From Nitrospirota bacterium (GTDB taxonomy: Bacteria; Nitrospirota; Thermodesulfovibrionia; Thermodesulfovibrionales; Magnetobacteriaceae), in contig JADFXG010000001.1 of the NCBI GenBank assembly GCA_015233895.1, positions 310,001 to 374,000 of the forward strand: DNA of 64,000 nucleotides, read 5' to 3'. Of this stretch, positions 17,788 through 27,125 are shown one piece after another (the first letter of the stretch is position 1; each line of letters opens with the position of its first letter). A model generated the notes under the pieces. It made no database searches and was not told the DNA's origin. It saw nothing but the letters and a program-made list of their open reading frames with translations. A program made the translations under genes and the position numbers.

Positions 17788-17813
17788 GGGTTCCCCGCAT
17801 TCGCGGGGAACCC
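17788..17813. terminator. Hairpin between aprA and qmoA
   Basis: GGGTTCCCCGC-ATTC-GCGGGGAACCC, 11 perfect base pairs with a 4-base loop. It lies 24 bases after the aprA stop on the minus strand. It may be a partial terminator or a processing/stability element setting the apr:qmo ratio; there is no strong U-tract. Confidence 0.6.
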
Positions 17814-17836
17814 TGATACCACAATGCGTTTATCTA

Positions 17837-19810
17837 TCAGTCTGGGAATAACTGTACGTAGTCTCTCTTTGACAACTCCCACTGGTTGGTCTGAAGGTTG
17901 TACTTGGATATTGTGAAGCACTTCCAATTCTGATCGTCCACGAGGTTGAAGTCTCCTCTGTAGTAGTAGCCAGGGTAACGGGAATCTTCTCTGAACAGAA
18001 TGTGTCTGGCATGTGACTCACCAGTCCATATTCTGTGATAGTTCTCCCAGCATCTCATAAGCTCGTGAAGGTCAGAGGCTGCCATTCTTGTAGCATCCTC
18101 CTTAAGCAAAACCAACTGCCTTAAACCCTCGGTAAGCATTGTTTTGCTGGTCATATACCATACGGAAACACCGGCTACATACTCGTCCATAATCTTCTGC
18201 AGTCTTGCCTGAAGCATCTTCGGTCTGATGTAGTGGGGGTTTACGTTAGGATCTGTGCTGTAGTTTTTGTATTTTTCATATATTTCAAACGGCAGATAGA
18301 GCTCGGCTGCCAGCTCCTCATTGCTCTTTGATACTGCTGGCTTGTAGCTGGCGTTATCGAGACAGAAGGCTACCATAGCCTTAGCTGCGGTTCTGCCCTC
18401 GGCGTGTGAGCCTGAGGAGAATTTGTGGCCTGATGCACCAACACCGTCGCCTGCTGTAAAGAGGCCCTTTACGGTGGTCATTCTGTCATAACCCCAACTC
18501 CACTCTTTAGGAGCGCCGAGGTCAGTCGGACCACTTACCCAAAGCCCTGCACAACCTGCGTGTGAGCCAAGGAGATACGGTTCGGTAGGCATAATCTCGG
18601 ATGGCGACTTATCCGGCTCAACATTGTTAGCCGCCCACATACCGGCCTGTCCGATACACATATCGAGAAAGTCCTCCCATGCCTCAGCCTCAAGATGCTT
18701 GATCTGTTTGGCATCCATGGTCTTTCCAAGCTCTGCCATAGCATTGTGGGTGTTCATCCAAATAGGACCTTTGCCGGCTTTCATATCAATCATCATCATG
18801 TGATTTCTGATAGCAGTGCCGAGTTTGTGAGGGTCTGAACAGTATTTACCATAGAGCTTGTTGGTTGACTCAAAGTTGGTTACACAGTAGTCCTCGCCAA
18901 GAGCGTTGGTGGCTTTTGCTTTAAAGAAAAGGAACCATGCGCCAACAGGGCCGTAACCATCTTTAAATCTTGCAGGAACGAATCTGTTTTCCATAAGAAC
19001 GAGCTCTGCTCCAACCTGTGCTGCTAATGCGTAGGTGGTGCCTGCGTTCCATACTGGATACCATGCTCTACCCTGGCCCTCTGCCACTGAACGCGGTCTG
19101 AATACGTTAACCGCTCCGCCGGCTGCCAAAAGCATGCTCTTTGCTTTAAATATATATGCTTTGTTCTCTCTGACGCTGAAACCAACTGCTGCCGCAACAC
19201 GGTTAGGCTCTTTAGCATCCAGAAGGAGCTTTACGATAAACACTCTCTCATAGTGGTTCTGGGCCTGGCCTGTGCCTGCTCTGTTAAACTCAAGGGCTTT
19301 CTTTGCAGCTTCTGCCACTATTACTTTGTATGACTCACCATTAATCATTATCTGCCACTTACCGCTTCTAACCGGCTTGCCGCCCTCGGTAAGTTTCTTA
19401 GCTGGCTGTGCTCCGTCCAGTGTGTGGCCGTCGTCGGCTCTTTTCCAAACAGGGAGACCCCATTCTTCAAAAAGATGCACTGAATCATCTACGTGCCTGC
19501 CTACATCATATACTAAGTCCTCCCTTATGATTCCCATAAGGTCGCCTTTCACGTATTTAACATAATCCTTAGGATCATTTTCACCCATGTAGGTGTTGAT
19601 AGCAGAGAGACCCATGGCAACTGCGCCGCTTCTGTCTGTGGCAGCCTTATCAACCATGGTTAATTTAAGACCCTTTGGGGTAGCCCAGCGAGCAGCCTCA
19701 AAAGCCGCACCGCAGCAAGCCATACCACCACCGATTAAAAGCAAGTCGGTCTCGACTTCAATCATCTCAGGCTTCTGGCAATAAGAAAAATTACATGTTT
19801 CTAATTCCAT
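17837..19810 (-). CDS. aprA: Adenylylsulfate reductase alpha subunit
   Basis: A 657-residue FAD protein of the fumarate reductase fold with LLIGGGMACCGAAFEAA at the N-terminus, the typical SGAVAMGLSAINTY segment and GVGASGHKFSSGSHAEGR near residue 455. AprA interconverts APS and sulfite plus AMP. It sits 63 bases after aprB and ahead of qmoA. The reductive and oxidative enzymes are not told apart by eye; alignment with reductive versus Lineage I/II oxidative AprA would be needed. Length is normal. Confidence 0.97.
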   Translation of the reverse strand: MELETCNFSYCQKPEMIEVETDLLLIGGGMACCGAAFEAARWATPKGLKLTMVDKAATDRSGAVAMGLSAINTYMGENDPKDYVKYVKGDLMGIIREDLVYDVGRHVDDSVHLFEEWGLPVWKRADDGHTLDGAQPAKKLTEGGKPVRSGKWQIMINGESYKVIVAEAAKKALEFNRAGTGQAQNHYERVFIVKLLLDAKEPNRVAAAVGFSVRENKAYIFKAKSMLLAAGGAVNVFRPRSVAEGQGRAWYPVWNAGTTYALAAQVGAELVLMENRFVPARFKDGYGPVGAWFLFFKAKATNALGEDYCVTNFESTNKLYGKYCSDPHKLGTAIRNHMMMIDMKAGKGPIWMNTHNAMAELGKTMDAKQIKHLEAEAWEDFLDMCIGQAGMWAANNVEPDKSPSEIMPTEPYLLGSHAGCAGLWVSGPTDLGAPKEWSWGYDRMTTVKGLFTAGDGVGASGHKFSSGSHAEGRTAAKAMVAFCLDNASYKPAVSKSNEELAAELYLPFEIYEKYKNYSTDPNVNPHYIRPKMLQARLQKIMDEYVAGVSVWYMTSKTMLTEGLRQLVLLKEDATRMAASDLHELMRCWENYHRIWTGESHARHILFREDSRYPGYYYRGDFNLVDDQNWKCFTISKYNLQTNQWELSKRDYVQLFPD

Positions 19811-19873
19811 TATTTTCCTCCAGTTATTAGACTATTTTCTTTAATTTTATCAATCACTGTTTCTTAATAAAAG

Positions 19874-20296
19874 TTACGGTTTTCTTACTTCCGTAAGATT
19901 AAAGAATCCGGGCTTTTTAAGGTTGTCGTAATTAGGCTCCGGTTTGCCCTTGTATGGATCCACTGAACCCTCAGCGGTTGTACGAATCGGGAATTTGAAG
20001 CGTTTAAGTGCGCCGCTTCTGAACTTGACAGTCCACATAATGGAATCAGATCCTCTCATTGGAATTACGTTTCCACCAAGGGGATTGAAGTCAGCGTAGC
20101 CTCTGACCTCGATAGCCTGCTGCGGGCAAATCTTCACGCAGCTATAGCACTCCCAGCACTGCTCCGGCTCCTGATTGAAAGCTTTCATTCTGTCGCGGTC
20201 CAGCTTCATAAGGTCATTGGGGCAGATGTACATACATGCGGTTCTCTCCAGCCCTTTGCAGCCGTCACACTTCTCAGTCATAACAAAACTCGGCAT
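19874..20296 (-). CDS. aprB: Adenylylsulfate reductase beta subunit
   Basis: A 140-residue two-cluster ferredoxin subunit: CDGCKGLERTACMYICP binds one [4Fe-4S] centre with the family's insertion, and CWECYSCVKICPQQAI the other (residues about 10-75). The C-terminal tail that wraps around AprA is present. It feeds electrons between Qmo and the AprA flavin. AAGGAGG precedes the ATG. A small hairpin (20319-20333) lies in the leader between sat and aprB. Confidence 0.96.
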   Translation of the reverse strand: MPSFVMTEKCDGCKGLERTACMYICPNDLMKLDRDRMKAFNQEPEQCWECYSCVKICPQQAIEVRGYADFNPLGGNVIPMRGSDSIMWTVKFRSGALKRFKFPIRTTAEGSVDPYKGKPEPNYDNLKKPGFFNLTEVRKP

Positions 20297-20396
20297 ATGT
20301 TACCTCCTTTTTACTTTTTGGCTTAAAAAGCCATCGCTAATTGTTTTTTAAAAGGGTGCTCATCTTTTTTAACCGGGCAACCCTGTTCTATATATA

Positions 20397-20433
20397 AACA
20401 ATAAGGGGGTATTTTAATACCCCCTTATTGTTT
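20397..20433 (-). terminator. Rho-independent terminator after sat
   Basis: AACAATAAGGGGGTATT and its reverse complement form a long perfect stem immediately after the sat stop codon (minus strand), with a T-rich 3' side. It implies that part of the sat transcript stops before aprB, or that apr has its own promoter in 20300-20396. Confidence 0.75.
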
Positions 20434-20435
20434 AC

Positions 20436-21647
20436 TTAGCCTGTTGAGTGTTTGTGCATTTTTATTTCGACTTTTTCAGTCAAACCGGCATAGTATTTCC
20501 TAAGAACCTCAAGTACCTCCGGGCGGCTAAAGTGGTCTGGCACCTCGGAATTCTCTGAAAGCATCTTCCTTAAGGCTGTACCGCTAAGCATCAGTCTGTC
20601 CTCTTTACCGTGCGGACAGGTCTTCATAGAGGCCATACCGTCACATCTCTTGCAGTAGAACGTCCAGTCTATGTTCATTGGCTTTGTTTCAAGAGCGTCT
20701 GTAGGTATCTCTTTGAAAATGGTCTGAGCATCAAACGGGCCGTAGTAGTCGCCAACACCAGCGTGGTCTCTGCCTACGATAAGGTCGCTGCAGCCATAGT
20801 TCTGTCTGAAGAGGGCATGGAGCAGTGCCTCTCTGGGGCCTGCGTATCTCATATCAAGCGGATACCCAGCCTGTACACAGGTGTTTTTCACAAGGTAGTG
20901 CTCTATGAGCAGGTTGATGCAGTCTTTTCTTACGGTTGCGGGTATGTCACCGGGTTTGAGTTTACCCAATAGCTGGTGAATCAAAAGACCGTCGCAGATT
21001 TCAATAGCGATTTTTGCAAGGAATTCATGGGAACGGTGCATAGGGTTTCTGGTCTGAAATGCTGCTACACGGCTCCAGCCCTTGTCTTCAAATATCTTTC
21101 TGGTCTCAGCCGGCGTCAGGTATATGCCTGCGTACTCGGTTGGGAATGTGCCCTGGCTAAGGACTTTCACAGGGCCTGCCAGATTAACATCACCCTGCTG
21201 CATAACCATCGCAACACCGGGATGAGCCTGGTCATTGGTTCTATAGACTTTCTTGCACTCATGATCTTTATCTATTGTATATTTTTCCTTTATAACCATG
21301 GTGCCCATAATCTCGCCGGTTTCATCATCAACGAGGGCAACCTCCTGGCCATTTTTCAAACTGTCAGCTTGATCTTTAGAAGTGGAAAGCGTGACAGGGA
21401 TTGGCCAAAACACGCCGTCTTTCATTAAATAGTTGTCGCATACGCCTTTCCAGTCGTCATGGCCCATGAAGCCGTCAAGTGGTGTGAAGCCGCCTATTCC
21501 TAACATTATGAGGTCTCCTACCTCTCTTGAAGCCATCTTAACCTTTGTCAGGCTCTGAGCCTTTTTCAATTCCTCACTGAGCGCTGCCCCTTCTAAAAGC
21601 AACGGCTTCAGTTTCTTTTCCTTACCATGTGGCCTTACTAGTGCCAT
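20436..21647 (-). CDS. sat: Sulfate adenylyltransferase
   Basis: A 403-residue homo-oligomeric type ATP sulfurylase with the two signature motifs [12 protein letters not shown] (about residue 197) and [18 protein letters not shown] (about 293-310). It interconverts ATP plus sulfate with APS plus pyrophosphate, or runs in reverse to make ATP in sulfur oxidisers. No APS-kinase domain is present, consistent with a dissimilatory role. It follows adk by 22 bases and precedes aprBA. Confidence 0.97.
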   Translation of the reverse strand: MALVRPHGKEKKLKPLLLEGAALSEELKKAQSLTKVKMASREVGDLIMLGIGGFTPLDGFMGHDDWKGVCDNYLMKDGVFWPIPVTLSTSKDQADSLKNGQEVALVDDETGEIMGTMVIKEKYTIDKDHECKKVYRTNDQAHPGVAMVMQQGDVNLAGPVKVLSQGTFPTEYAGIYLTPAETRKIFEDKGWSRVAAFQTRNPMHRSHEFLAKIAIEICDGLLIHQLLGKLKPGDIPATVRKDCINLLIEHYLVKNTCVQAGYPLDMRYAGPREALLHALFRQNYGCSDLIVGRDHAGVGDYYGPFDAQTIFKEIPTDALETKPMNIDWTFYCKRCDGMASMKTCPHGKEDRLMLSGTALRKMLSENSEVPDHFSRPEVLEVLRKYYAGLTEKVEIKMHKHSTG

Positions 21648-21669
21648 TTCTTTAATACCTCCTGTTTTA

Positions 21670-22311
21670 TTATGATAACATCGTTGTTATTTTATTAAAT
21701 ATTTCTTTCATATCCCCTACTCCGTCCACTCTCTTAAGTATGCCTTTGCTGCCGTAGTAATCTATGAGGGGCTCTGTCTGAGCCTTATACACGTCGAGCC
21801 TCTTTTTAATGGTGTCTTCTTTATCGTCATCTCTTTGGTAGAGGTCAGCGCCACACTTGTCGCATTTTCCTTCTGTCTTTGGAGCGCTAAAATATATATT
21901 GTACATCTGGTTGCAGCCCTTACAAGTGCGTCTGCCAGTTAATCTTTTCATAAGGACTTCAAAGTCCACATCTACGCTTAATGCTCTTGTTAGGGGCATT
22001 CCCATTGACTCTAAGACGCCGTCAAGGGTGGCGGCCTGTGCGGTGTTGCGAGGAAAACCATCCAGTATAAACCCTGCCTTGCAATCGCTCTGTAAAAGTC
22101 TGTCCTTTACCATGCCAATTACTACACTGTCGGCTACCAACTCGCCTCTGTCCATGAAGCCTTTCGCTTCTTTACCTAATGCCGTACCGTCTGCTACGTG
22201 TTTTCTCAAAATATCCCCTGTTGATATCTGAGGAATCCCGAATTTTTCTATCAACATCTTAGCCTGAGTTCCTTTTCCGGCGCCCGGTGCTCCCAATAAT
22301 ACTAATCTCAT
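21670..22311 (-). CDS. adk: Adenylate kinase
   Basis: A 213-residue kinase with the P-loop [11 protein letters not shown] at the N-terminus and a zinc-type LID domain with four cysteines (CKGCNQMY ... KCDKCGADL, about 125-155). It equilibrates AMP, ADP and ATP. Being first in the sat-apr-qmo operon makes sense: APS metabolism releases or consumes AMP, and adenylate kinase links it to ADP. A promoter lies about 95 bases upstream. Confidence 0.96.
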   Translation of the reverse strand: MRLVLLGAPGAGKGTQAKMLIEKFGIPQISTGDILRKHVADGTALGKEAKGFMDRGELVADSVVIGMVKDRLLQSDCKAGFILDGFPRNTAQAATLDGVLESMGMPLTRALSVDVDFEVLMKRLTGRRTCKGCNQMYNIYFSAPKTEGKCDKCGADLYQRDDDKEDTIKKRLDVYKAQTEPLIDYYGSKGILKRVDGVGDMKEIFNKITTMLS

Positions 22312-22407
22312 ATTTCCTCCATTTTCCTTAAATACATTCCATCGTTTTCTGAACTAACAGTACTACACCTCATTTAAAGTTATACCACTTAACACATCCG
22401 GCAGTAT

Positions 22408-22435
22408 CCTATACAAACAAAACCCCCGTTGTCAA
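22408..22435 (-). promoter_or_regulatory. Promoter for the adk-sat-apr-qmo operon
   Basis: On the minus strand a perfect TTGACA (22435-22430) is followed after 16 bases by TATAGG (22413-22408). The rest of the 283-bp gap to the permease gene is AT-rich and shows nothing else I can name. Confidence 0.6.
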
Positions 22436-22594
22436 GACAGCGTATCACTCCTTATCTCAAACTCTAAAAATATAACCAAATGGATTTTACAAATATATTC
22501 ATTCTGTGTCAAGTGAAATTTATTAGTAAACATATTTTTTTTGAAAAATTTTTTTTAAAGTAACTGAATAAGGAAAATGGCTTTAGCATCTTCA

Positions 22595-23404
22595 TTAATC
22601 AATGAGTCTTCTTTTTAAACGATTTATTCCAAGAAAGCCAAAAAGCGATGTAAAAACAATTATATACAGCAAGTCATAGGCAATAACCGGTTCGATTTTT
22701 AAAAGGCAGAATGCTCTGGACAGCCTTACGGAATGGGTCAGGGGCAAAATTTCAACCACAGGCTGCATCCACCCCGGCAACTGAGAGACTGGAAAGACAG
22801 CGCCGCAAAAGAAAAACATTGGCGACAAAAGTCCTGTCATATAAAAATTAAAATATGCAATAGTCTTTACAAAGGAGGTAATAAATAAAGAAAGAGCGGC
22901 AAACATAAGACCCGTCAAAAAGCCAATGACAGGAGCCATCAACCCTGCCGGAAACTTTATTATTCCAAATAGAATAACAACCACGAGCACGGCAAACGAA
23001 AAGAAAAATCCCTTGGTTGCCGCCCACAACATCTCTCCTATGAGAAGGTTTTCCACACTAAGTGGTGCTGCCAGCATCCCCTCATAGACCTTATTGAATT
23101 CCATCCGGATAAATGTCCCGAAAGAGCATTCAAATGCAGCAGTCATCATAGAGGTTGTCACAACGAGGGCAGATGCCAGAAATTCCAAATATCTTACACC
23201 TCCTATGTCAGGCATATACCGGCCAAGGCCAAGCCCCACGCCAGACAAAAATATCAAAGGCTCCACAAATGGCGGAAAACCGTTACTAAAGAGGTTTTTC
23301 GTATAAACCCTGACGTGGCGGCACCACACGGCAAAGACCCGTGTGCAGGCTCCCGGCATAATGTTGTTGTGAAGCATTGGCATTTTATTGAAAACTTTTG
23401 TCAA
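22595..23404 (-). CDS. ABC-2 type transporter permease (NodJ-like)
   Basis: A six-helix ABC-2 permease of about 269 residues, resembling NodJ/DrrB exporters (conserved MFFFCGAVFPVSQLPGW near the C-terminal third). Such permeases need an ATPase subunit, but none is encoded nearby. The longest start is a TTG overlapping the DUF2283 stop; ATG at 23383 or 23359 is also possible, and no good ribosome-binding site decides it. The substrate is unknown; drug, polysaccharide or lipid export are all seen in the family. Confidence 0.82.
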   Translation of the reverse strand: MTKVFNKMPMLHNNIMPGACTRVFAVWCRHVRVYTKNLFSNGFPPFVEPLIFLSGVGLGLGRYMPDIGGVRYLEFLASALVVTTSMMTAAFECSFGTFIRMEFNKVYEGMLAAPLSVENLLIGEMLWAATKGFFFSFAVLVVVILFGIIKFPAGLMAPVIGFLTGLMFAALSLFITSFVKTIAYFNFYMTGLLSPMFFFCGAVFPVSQLPGWMQPVVEILPLTHSVRLSRAFCLLKIEPVIAYDLLYIIVFTSLFGFLGINRLKRRLID

Positions 23405-23649
23405 TTTCTTCTTGTGCTTGCATTTAAAACAGTTATGCCAACCACATTATCGCCGTCTTTTCTAATTAAAATGTCCTCGCTTGTCTCAATAGTTTCTGTA
23501 GCACGTTGAGGCTTACGAAAGCTGACATATAGCACGTCAGCCTCATCATCGTAGTCAAATTGAATGTGATTACATTGAAACTTCAATAAGCCTGAAACCA
23601 GAGCCAAACAATTTCGGACTAAGCTGTCTTGTGTTATTTTTGTGTCCAT
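23401..23649 (-). CDS. DUF2283 family protein
   Basis: An 82-residue protein with the DUF2283 core: DYDDEADVLYVSF, then ETSEDILIRKDGDNVVGI and a C-terminal strand. The family is often paired with small nuclease-like or toxin-like genes. Here it overlaps the 3' end of such a gene by 16 bases, suggesting translational coupling. By analogy it would be the antitoxin or immunity half; this is inference. Confidence 0.85.
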   Translation of the reverse strand: MDTKITQDSLVRNCLALVSGLLKFQCNHIQFDYDDEADVLYVSFRKPQRATETIETSEDILIRKDGDNVVGITVLNASTRRN

Positions 23650-23999
23650 AACAATTCACCTTTAGGCGTATTATTTAAAAAATATGCCGTTATAATAAAA
23701 CCATCACTGGTTTGCATTTCCCTGTAAATGACTACCAACCACTTCCTGTTACCAACATTCCTCACTGCTTTTAACGTTCCTTTGTTTCCTCTCAACACGT
23801 ATTCAGGTTTTTCTATTGTTTCTAACACATCATAGAAAGAACCTGCCAAATCATCATGGTTTTCTGTTATATGACACCATCTTTCAAACGTCAACCGTAT
23901 AGGAACATCGTTTACAGAGTATGCTATATGCATCTTTAATATTAAAAAAATTCCTCTGAAGTATTGTAACATTTTTTGTAAGGTATGAAAAGTGGACAT
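23634..23999 (-). CDS. PBECR-like small nuclease-fold protein (putative toxin)
   Basis: Up to 121 residues. The core (RLTFERWCHITENHDDL, IEKPEYVLRGN, RKWLVVIYRE, DGFIITAYF) matches my recollection of the phage Barnase-EndoU-ColicinE5/D-RelE-like (PBECR) nuclease fold, with the conserved His in the ITENH segment and a terminal ITAYF strand. The start is uncertain: ATG 23999, 23972 or 23933 are all possible, and the conserved part begins near the last. It overlaps a DUF2283 gene, the usual partner. Toxin activity is inferred, not visible. Confidence 0.7.
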   Translation of the reverse strand: MSTFHTLQKMLQYFRGIFLILKMHIAYSVNDVPIRLTFERWCHITENHDDLAGSFYDVLETIEKPEYVLRGNKGTLKAVRNVGNRKWLVVIYREMQTSDGFIITAYFLNNTPKGELLWTQK

Positions 24000-24012
24000 T
24001 TTTTAAGGTTTT

Positions 24013-24039
24013 AAGGGAAAGGGCAACGCACTTTCTCTT
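24013..24039 (-). terminator. Terminator after ribF
   Basis: On the minus strand AAGAGAAAG...CTTTCCCTT forms a 9-bp stem with one G-T pair, 26 bases after the ribF stop. It is related to the hairpin at 12031-12055. Confidence 0.5.
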
Positions 24040-24064
24040 ACTACTTTTCATTACTTAAATTCCC

Positions 24065-25012
24065 TTACACTGACTGGTTAAGTGTAACCTTTTTTAATAT
24101 TTCAGAAGCTCTTTTGAAATCCGTCATTATTTGCTCTCTTAGGGCATCAGGGCTTGGGAACACCCTTTCATCTCTCAGCCGTTCGATAAAATGCACCCGC
24201 ACGGTTTTACCAACGGCGTTGCCCTCATAACCAAATGCGTGCACCTCATAGCTTGTCGGATTCTCTCCAAAGGTGGGGTTACTCCCGATGTTTGCAGCCC
24301 CGTCATATAGATGGCCATCAATTTGAACCTTTACGGCATAGACTCCGCACCGCGGCACTAATTCATCCGGCAACGAGAGGTTTGCCGTTGGTATATGAAG
24401 AATGCTCTTGCCACGTCCTGTGCCGGTTATTATTTCCGATTGTATGAAATAGGGCCGTCCAAGGTAGCAATTGGCATGTGCCATGTCACCCTTTATCAAA
24501 TGATGCCGGATTACACTGCTGCTTATTACTACGCTGTCTCTTTTAACATTTCTAACCACCTGAAATGTAAATCCATACTTCTTGCCCCGTCTGCGGAGTG
24601 ATTCCGTTGTACCCTTTTTCCCTTTGCCAAATCTGTAGTTGTGCCCGACTATCACGTGGCTTGCATTAAGTTTACCGACAAGAACGTTTTCTACAAAAAA
24701 ATCCGGCTCTGTCGAGGAAAACCTCTTATTGAACTCTATACACAAAAGCACGTCCATCCCTGCCTTTTCTATAAGCTCTGCTTTTATATCAAAAGGCGTC
24801 AGTATCTTTATCCCCTTCTGTGGATTTACAATCTTAAGCGGATGAGGCTCAAAGGTGATCACGATAGATGTGCCGTTTGACTTCTGTGCAGACTCTCGTA
24901 CCCGCTCAAGTATTCGCCTGTGCCCGGTGTGTACTCCGTCAAAGTTACCAAGAGTTACTACAGGAACCGGATATTTTTCTATCAGATTATCCAGCCCTCT
25001 TATTACCTCCAA
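24065..25012 (-). CDS. ribF: Bifunctional riboflavin kinase / FAD synthetase
   Basis: A 315-residue two-domain enzyme. The N-terminal nucleotidyltransferase has TLGNFDGVHTGHRRIL (about 20-35) and a C-terminal flavokinase domain has GTGRGKSILHIPTANLSLP (about 195-213) and GAANIGSNPTFG. It makes FMN and then FAD, which are needed by AprA, QmoA and QmoB encoded nearby. It is divergent from def. Length is normal. Confidence 0.95.
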   Translation of the reverse strand: MEVIRGLDNLIEKYPVPVVTLGNFDGVHTGHRRILERVRESAQKSNGTSIVITFEPHPLKIVNPQKGIKILTPFDIKAELIEKAGMDVLLCIEFNKRFSSTEPDFFVENVLVGKLNASHVIVGHNYRFGKGKKGTTESLRRRGKKYGFTFQVVRNVKRDSVVISSSVIRHHLIKGDMAHANCYLGRPYFIQSEIITGTGRGKSILHIPTANLSLPDELVPRCGVYAVKVQIDGHLYDGAANIGSNPTFGENPTSYEVHAFGYEGNAVGKTVRVHFIERLRDERVFPSPDALREQIMTDFKRASEILKKVTLNQSV

Positions 25013-25036
25013 CGTTGTCTCCTTATAAAATTATTA

Positions 25037-25065
25037 TTGACCACATAAACTATTCATTATACAAT
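25037..25065 (+). promoter_or_regulatory. Promoter for def-fmt operon
   Basis: TTGACC (25037-25042), 17 bases, TACAAT (25060-25065), leading toward the def start at 25095 with a leader of only about 20 bases. Confidence 0.6.
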
Positions 25066-25094
25066 TTCCTAAAAAAATAGTGTTATAATTATGT

Positions 25095-25619
25095 ATGTCA
25101 TCTTTAAAAATAAAAACATATCCTGCAGCCGTGCTTATGGGAAAAGCCACAGCCGTGGAAAACATAGACGGCAAGGTTGTGAAACTTATTGAGGATATGA
25201 AAGAAACCATGTTTGAGTGCGAGGGGCAAGGACTAGCGGCGCCTCAGGTTGGACATTCCACTAAAATCATCATCGCTGACCCATCACTTAAGGAGCCTGA
25301 CAAGTATAAGCTGACTGTGATAATTAATCCGGAGATTGTCTATTCAGAAGGGATAATGGAATCAACAGAGGGTTGCCTCAGTCTTCCAAAGTCAACTTTC
25401 ACAGTAAACAGAGCTATGCGGGTTTTTGTAAAAGGGGCTGACATTGACGGTAACACTCTTGAGATAGAGGCCACAGGGAATTTTGCACGCATCCTTCAGC
25501 ACGAAATTGATCATTTGCACGGCATACTGCTGCTTAACAGGATCAGTGAGAGCGAAAAAGCTGCTTATGATAAGAAAAATTTGAAAAATGCAAAAAAGCG
25601 AATTTTTCTGAAATCTTAG
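25095..25619 (+). CDS. def: Peptide deformylase
   Basis: A 174-residue metalloenzyme with all three motifs: GQGLAAPQVG (about 46-55), EGCLSLP (about 97-103) and the metal-binding QHEIDHLHG (about 142-150). It removes the formyl group from new polypeptides. It is followed after 11 bases by fmt, the classic def-fmt pair for the formylation cycle. No clear ribosome-binding site precedes the ATG. Confidence 0.95.
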   Translation: MSSLKIKTYPAAVLMGKATAVENIDGKVVKLIEDMKETMFECEGQGLAAPQVGHSTKIIIADPSLKEPDKYKLTVIINPEIVYSEGIMESTEGCLSLPKSTFTVNRAMRVFVKGADIDGNTLEIEATGNFARILQHEIDHLHGILLLNRISESEKAAYDKKNLKNAKKRIFLKS

Positions 25620-25630
25620 GAAACCTGCAA

Positions 25631-26563
25631 ATGAATATAGCTTTTTGGGGGACACCGTGGTTTTCTGTTCCGGCTCTTGAAGCATTAACCGGCAGCGGAC
25701 ACAACGTCTCACTTGTTGTAACCCAGCCTGATAAGGGCAGACGGACTAAATTGATAATACCTCCGGTTAAACAGGCGGCTCTGGCCTCCGGCATTGAAGT
25801 GATACAGCCTGAGACCATTAAATCTGAGGCTCTCATTGACACATTGGCAGCGCTTAACCATGACCTCAACGTTGTGATAGCTTACGGCAAGATTTTACCG
25901 GCTGAGATTTTAAATATGCCAAAGTTTAAATCCTTAAATGTTCACGCCTCAGTGCTTCCCAACTACCGCGGGGCAGCGCCAATCCAATGGGCAATCATAA
26001 ACGGTGACACTGAAACCGGCGTAAGCACCATGCTTATGGATGAGGGGATTGATACCGGGCCAGTTTATTACACAGAAAGGGAAATTATCAAAGAGGATGA
26101 CACGTATGAATCTTTGAGTCTGAGACTTGCTAAACGAGGGGCAGAGTTATTAATTAAAACTCTTACAGATATAGAGGCCGGAACTGCCACAGCAACCCCC
26201 CAGAATGGTACATCCACCTATGCGCGAATTCTGAGAAAAGAGGATGGTCTTATTAACTGGAATAAATCAGCCGCTCACATTGTCAACACAATAAGGGGGC
26301 TTTACCCGTGGCCGGGAGCCTATACGTTTTTTAACAGACAGAGGGTAAAGATTCTCAGGGCAAAGGCAGTGATAACTGAAGGGAGTTGGGCAACAGCCTC
26401 CGAGGTGATACATCAAAATACCAGAGACGGACTTGTTGTAGCCTGTGGAGAGGGTACCTTGTCAATATTGGAGCTACAGCCTGAGGGTAAAAAAGCCATG
26501 TCCTGCGCAGACTTTATAGCCGGCAGAGTAAAAACACCTGAAAACGTTCTTTATGTGGGTTAA
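25631..26563 (+). CDS. fmt: Methionyl-tRNA formyltransferase
   Basis: A 310-residue enzyme that formylates initiator Met-tRNA from 10-formyl-THF. The catalytic segment NVHASVLPNYRGAAPIQWAI (about 109-128) carries the conserved His, and the hydrolase-fold N-terminus begins IAFWGTPWFSVPAL. The C-terminal OB-like domain is present. Its stop overlaps the start of the DUF116 gene, so the downstream gene is probably coupled. Confidence 0.96.
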   Translation: MNIAFWGTPWFSVPALEALTGSGHNVSLVVTQPDKGRRTKLIIPPVKQAALASGIEVIQPETIKSEALIDTLAALNHDLNVVIAYGKILPAEILNMPKFKSLNVHASVLPNYRGAAPIQWAIINGDTETGVSTMLMDEGIDTGPVYYTEREIIKEDDTYESLSLRLAKRGAELLIKTLTDIEAGTATATPQNGTSTYARILRKEDGLINWNKSAAHIVNTIRGLYPWPGAYTFFNRQRVKILRAKAVITEGSWATASEVIHQNTRDGLVVACGEGTLSILELQPEGKKAMSCADFIAGRVKTPENVLYVG

Positions 26564-27095
26564 ATTTAAAATATTTTGGGTTAAATTTTTGCGTGCCTTT
26601 ACACTAAAGGTGCTCTATCCGTTTCTTATGCTAATAGGGGCGTTCCTAAAAAGCAAAAAAGAATCGTTTCAGGATTTCATTATAAACATTAATAATAACC
26701 TTGTGATGAAACTTGGCATTAAGACCTCAAAACTCCTGATTATGTTACCTCACTGTATTCAGATTGATAAGTGTGACATTCGGATTACCAATGACATAAA
26801 TAACTGCAAGAGGTGCGGCAGGTGTAACGTCAAAGACTTAATAGCCGTGGCAGAGAACTGTAACCTCAAACTCTATGTGGCAACAGGCGGCTCTCTAGCA
26901 AGAAAACTGGTTAAAGACATCCGTCCGGATGCCATAGTGGCTGTTGCCTGTCAACGGGACTTAAGCAGCGGGATAGCTGATTCACACCCGCTGCCTGTCA
27001 TTGGAGTACAAAACGAAAGGCCGTTTGGCCCATGCTATAACACAAAAGTCAGCGTTGAAAAAGTGCAGGAAGCGATAAAGACATTTCTACAATGA
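26553..27095 (+). CDS. DUF116 domain protein
   Basis: A 180-residue protein with a short hydrophobic N-terminal region and the DUF116 core: LPHCIQIDKC, NCKRCGRCNV (a CxxCxxC-like cluster), VATGGSLARKLV and the conserved VAVACQRDL and PFGPCYNTKVS segments. DUF116 is conserved beside fmt in several anaerobes. A metal or Fe-S site is likely from the cysteines; the activity is unknown. It overlaps fmt by 11 bases. Confidence 0.9.
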   Translation: MWVKFKIFWVKFLRAFTLKVLYPFLMLIGAFLKSKKESFQDFIININNNLVMKLGIKTSKLLIMLPHCIQIDKCDIRITNDINNCKRCGRCNVKDLIAVAENCNLKLYVATGGSLARKLVKDIRPDAIVAVACQRDLSSGIADSHPLPVIGVQNERPFGPCYNTKVSVEKVQEAIKTFLQ

Positions 27096-27125
27096 AAAAA
27101 TTTTTAATAATCTCTGCCCTCCATG

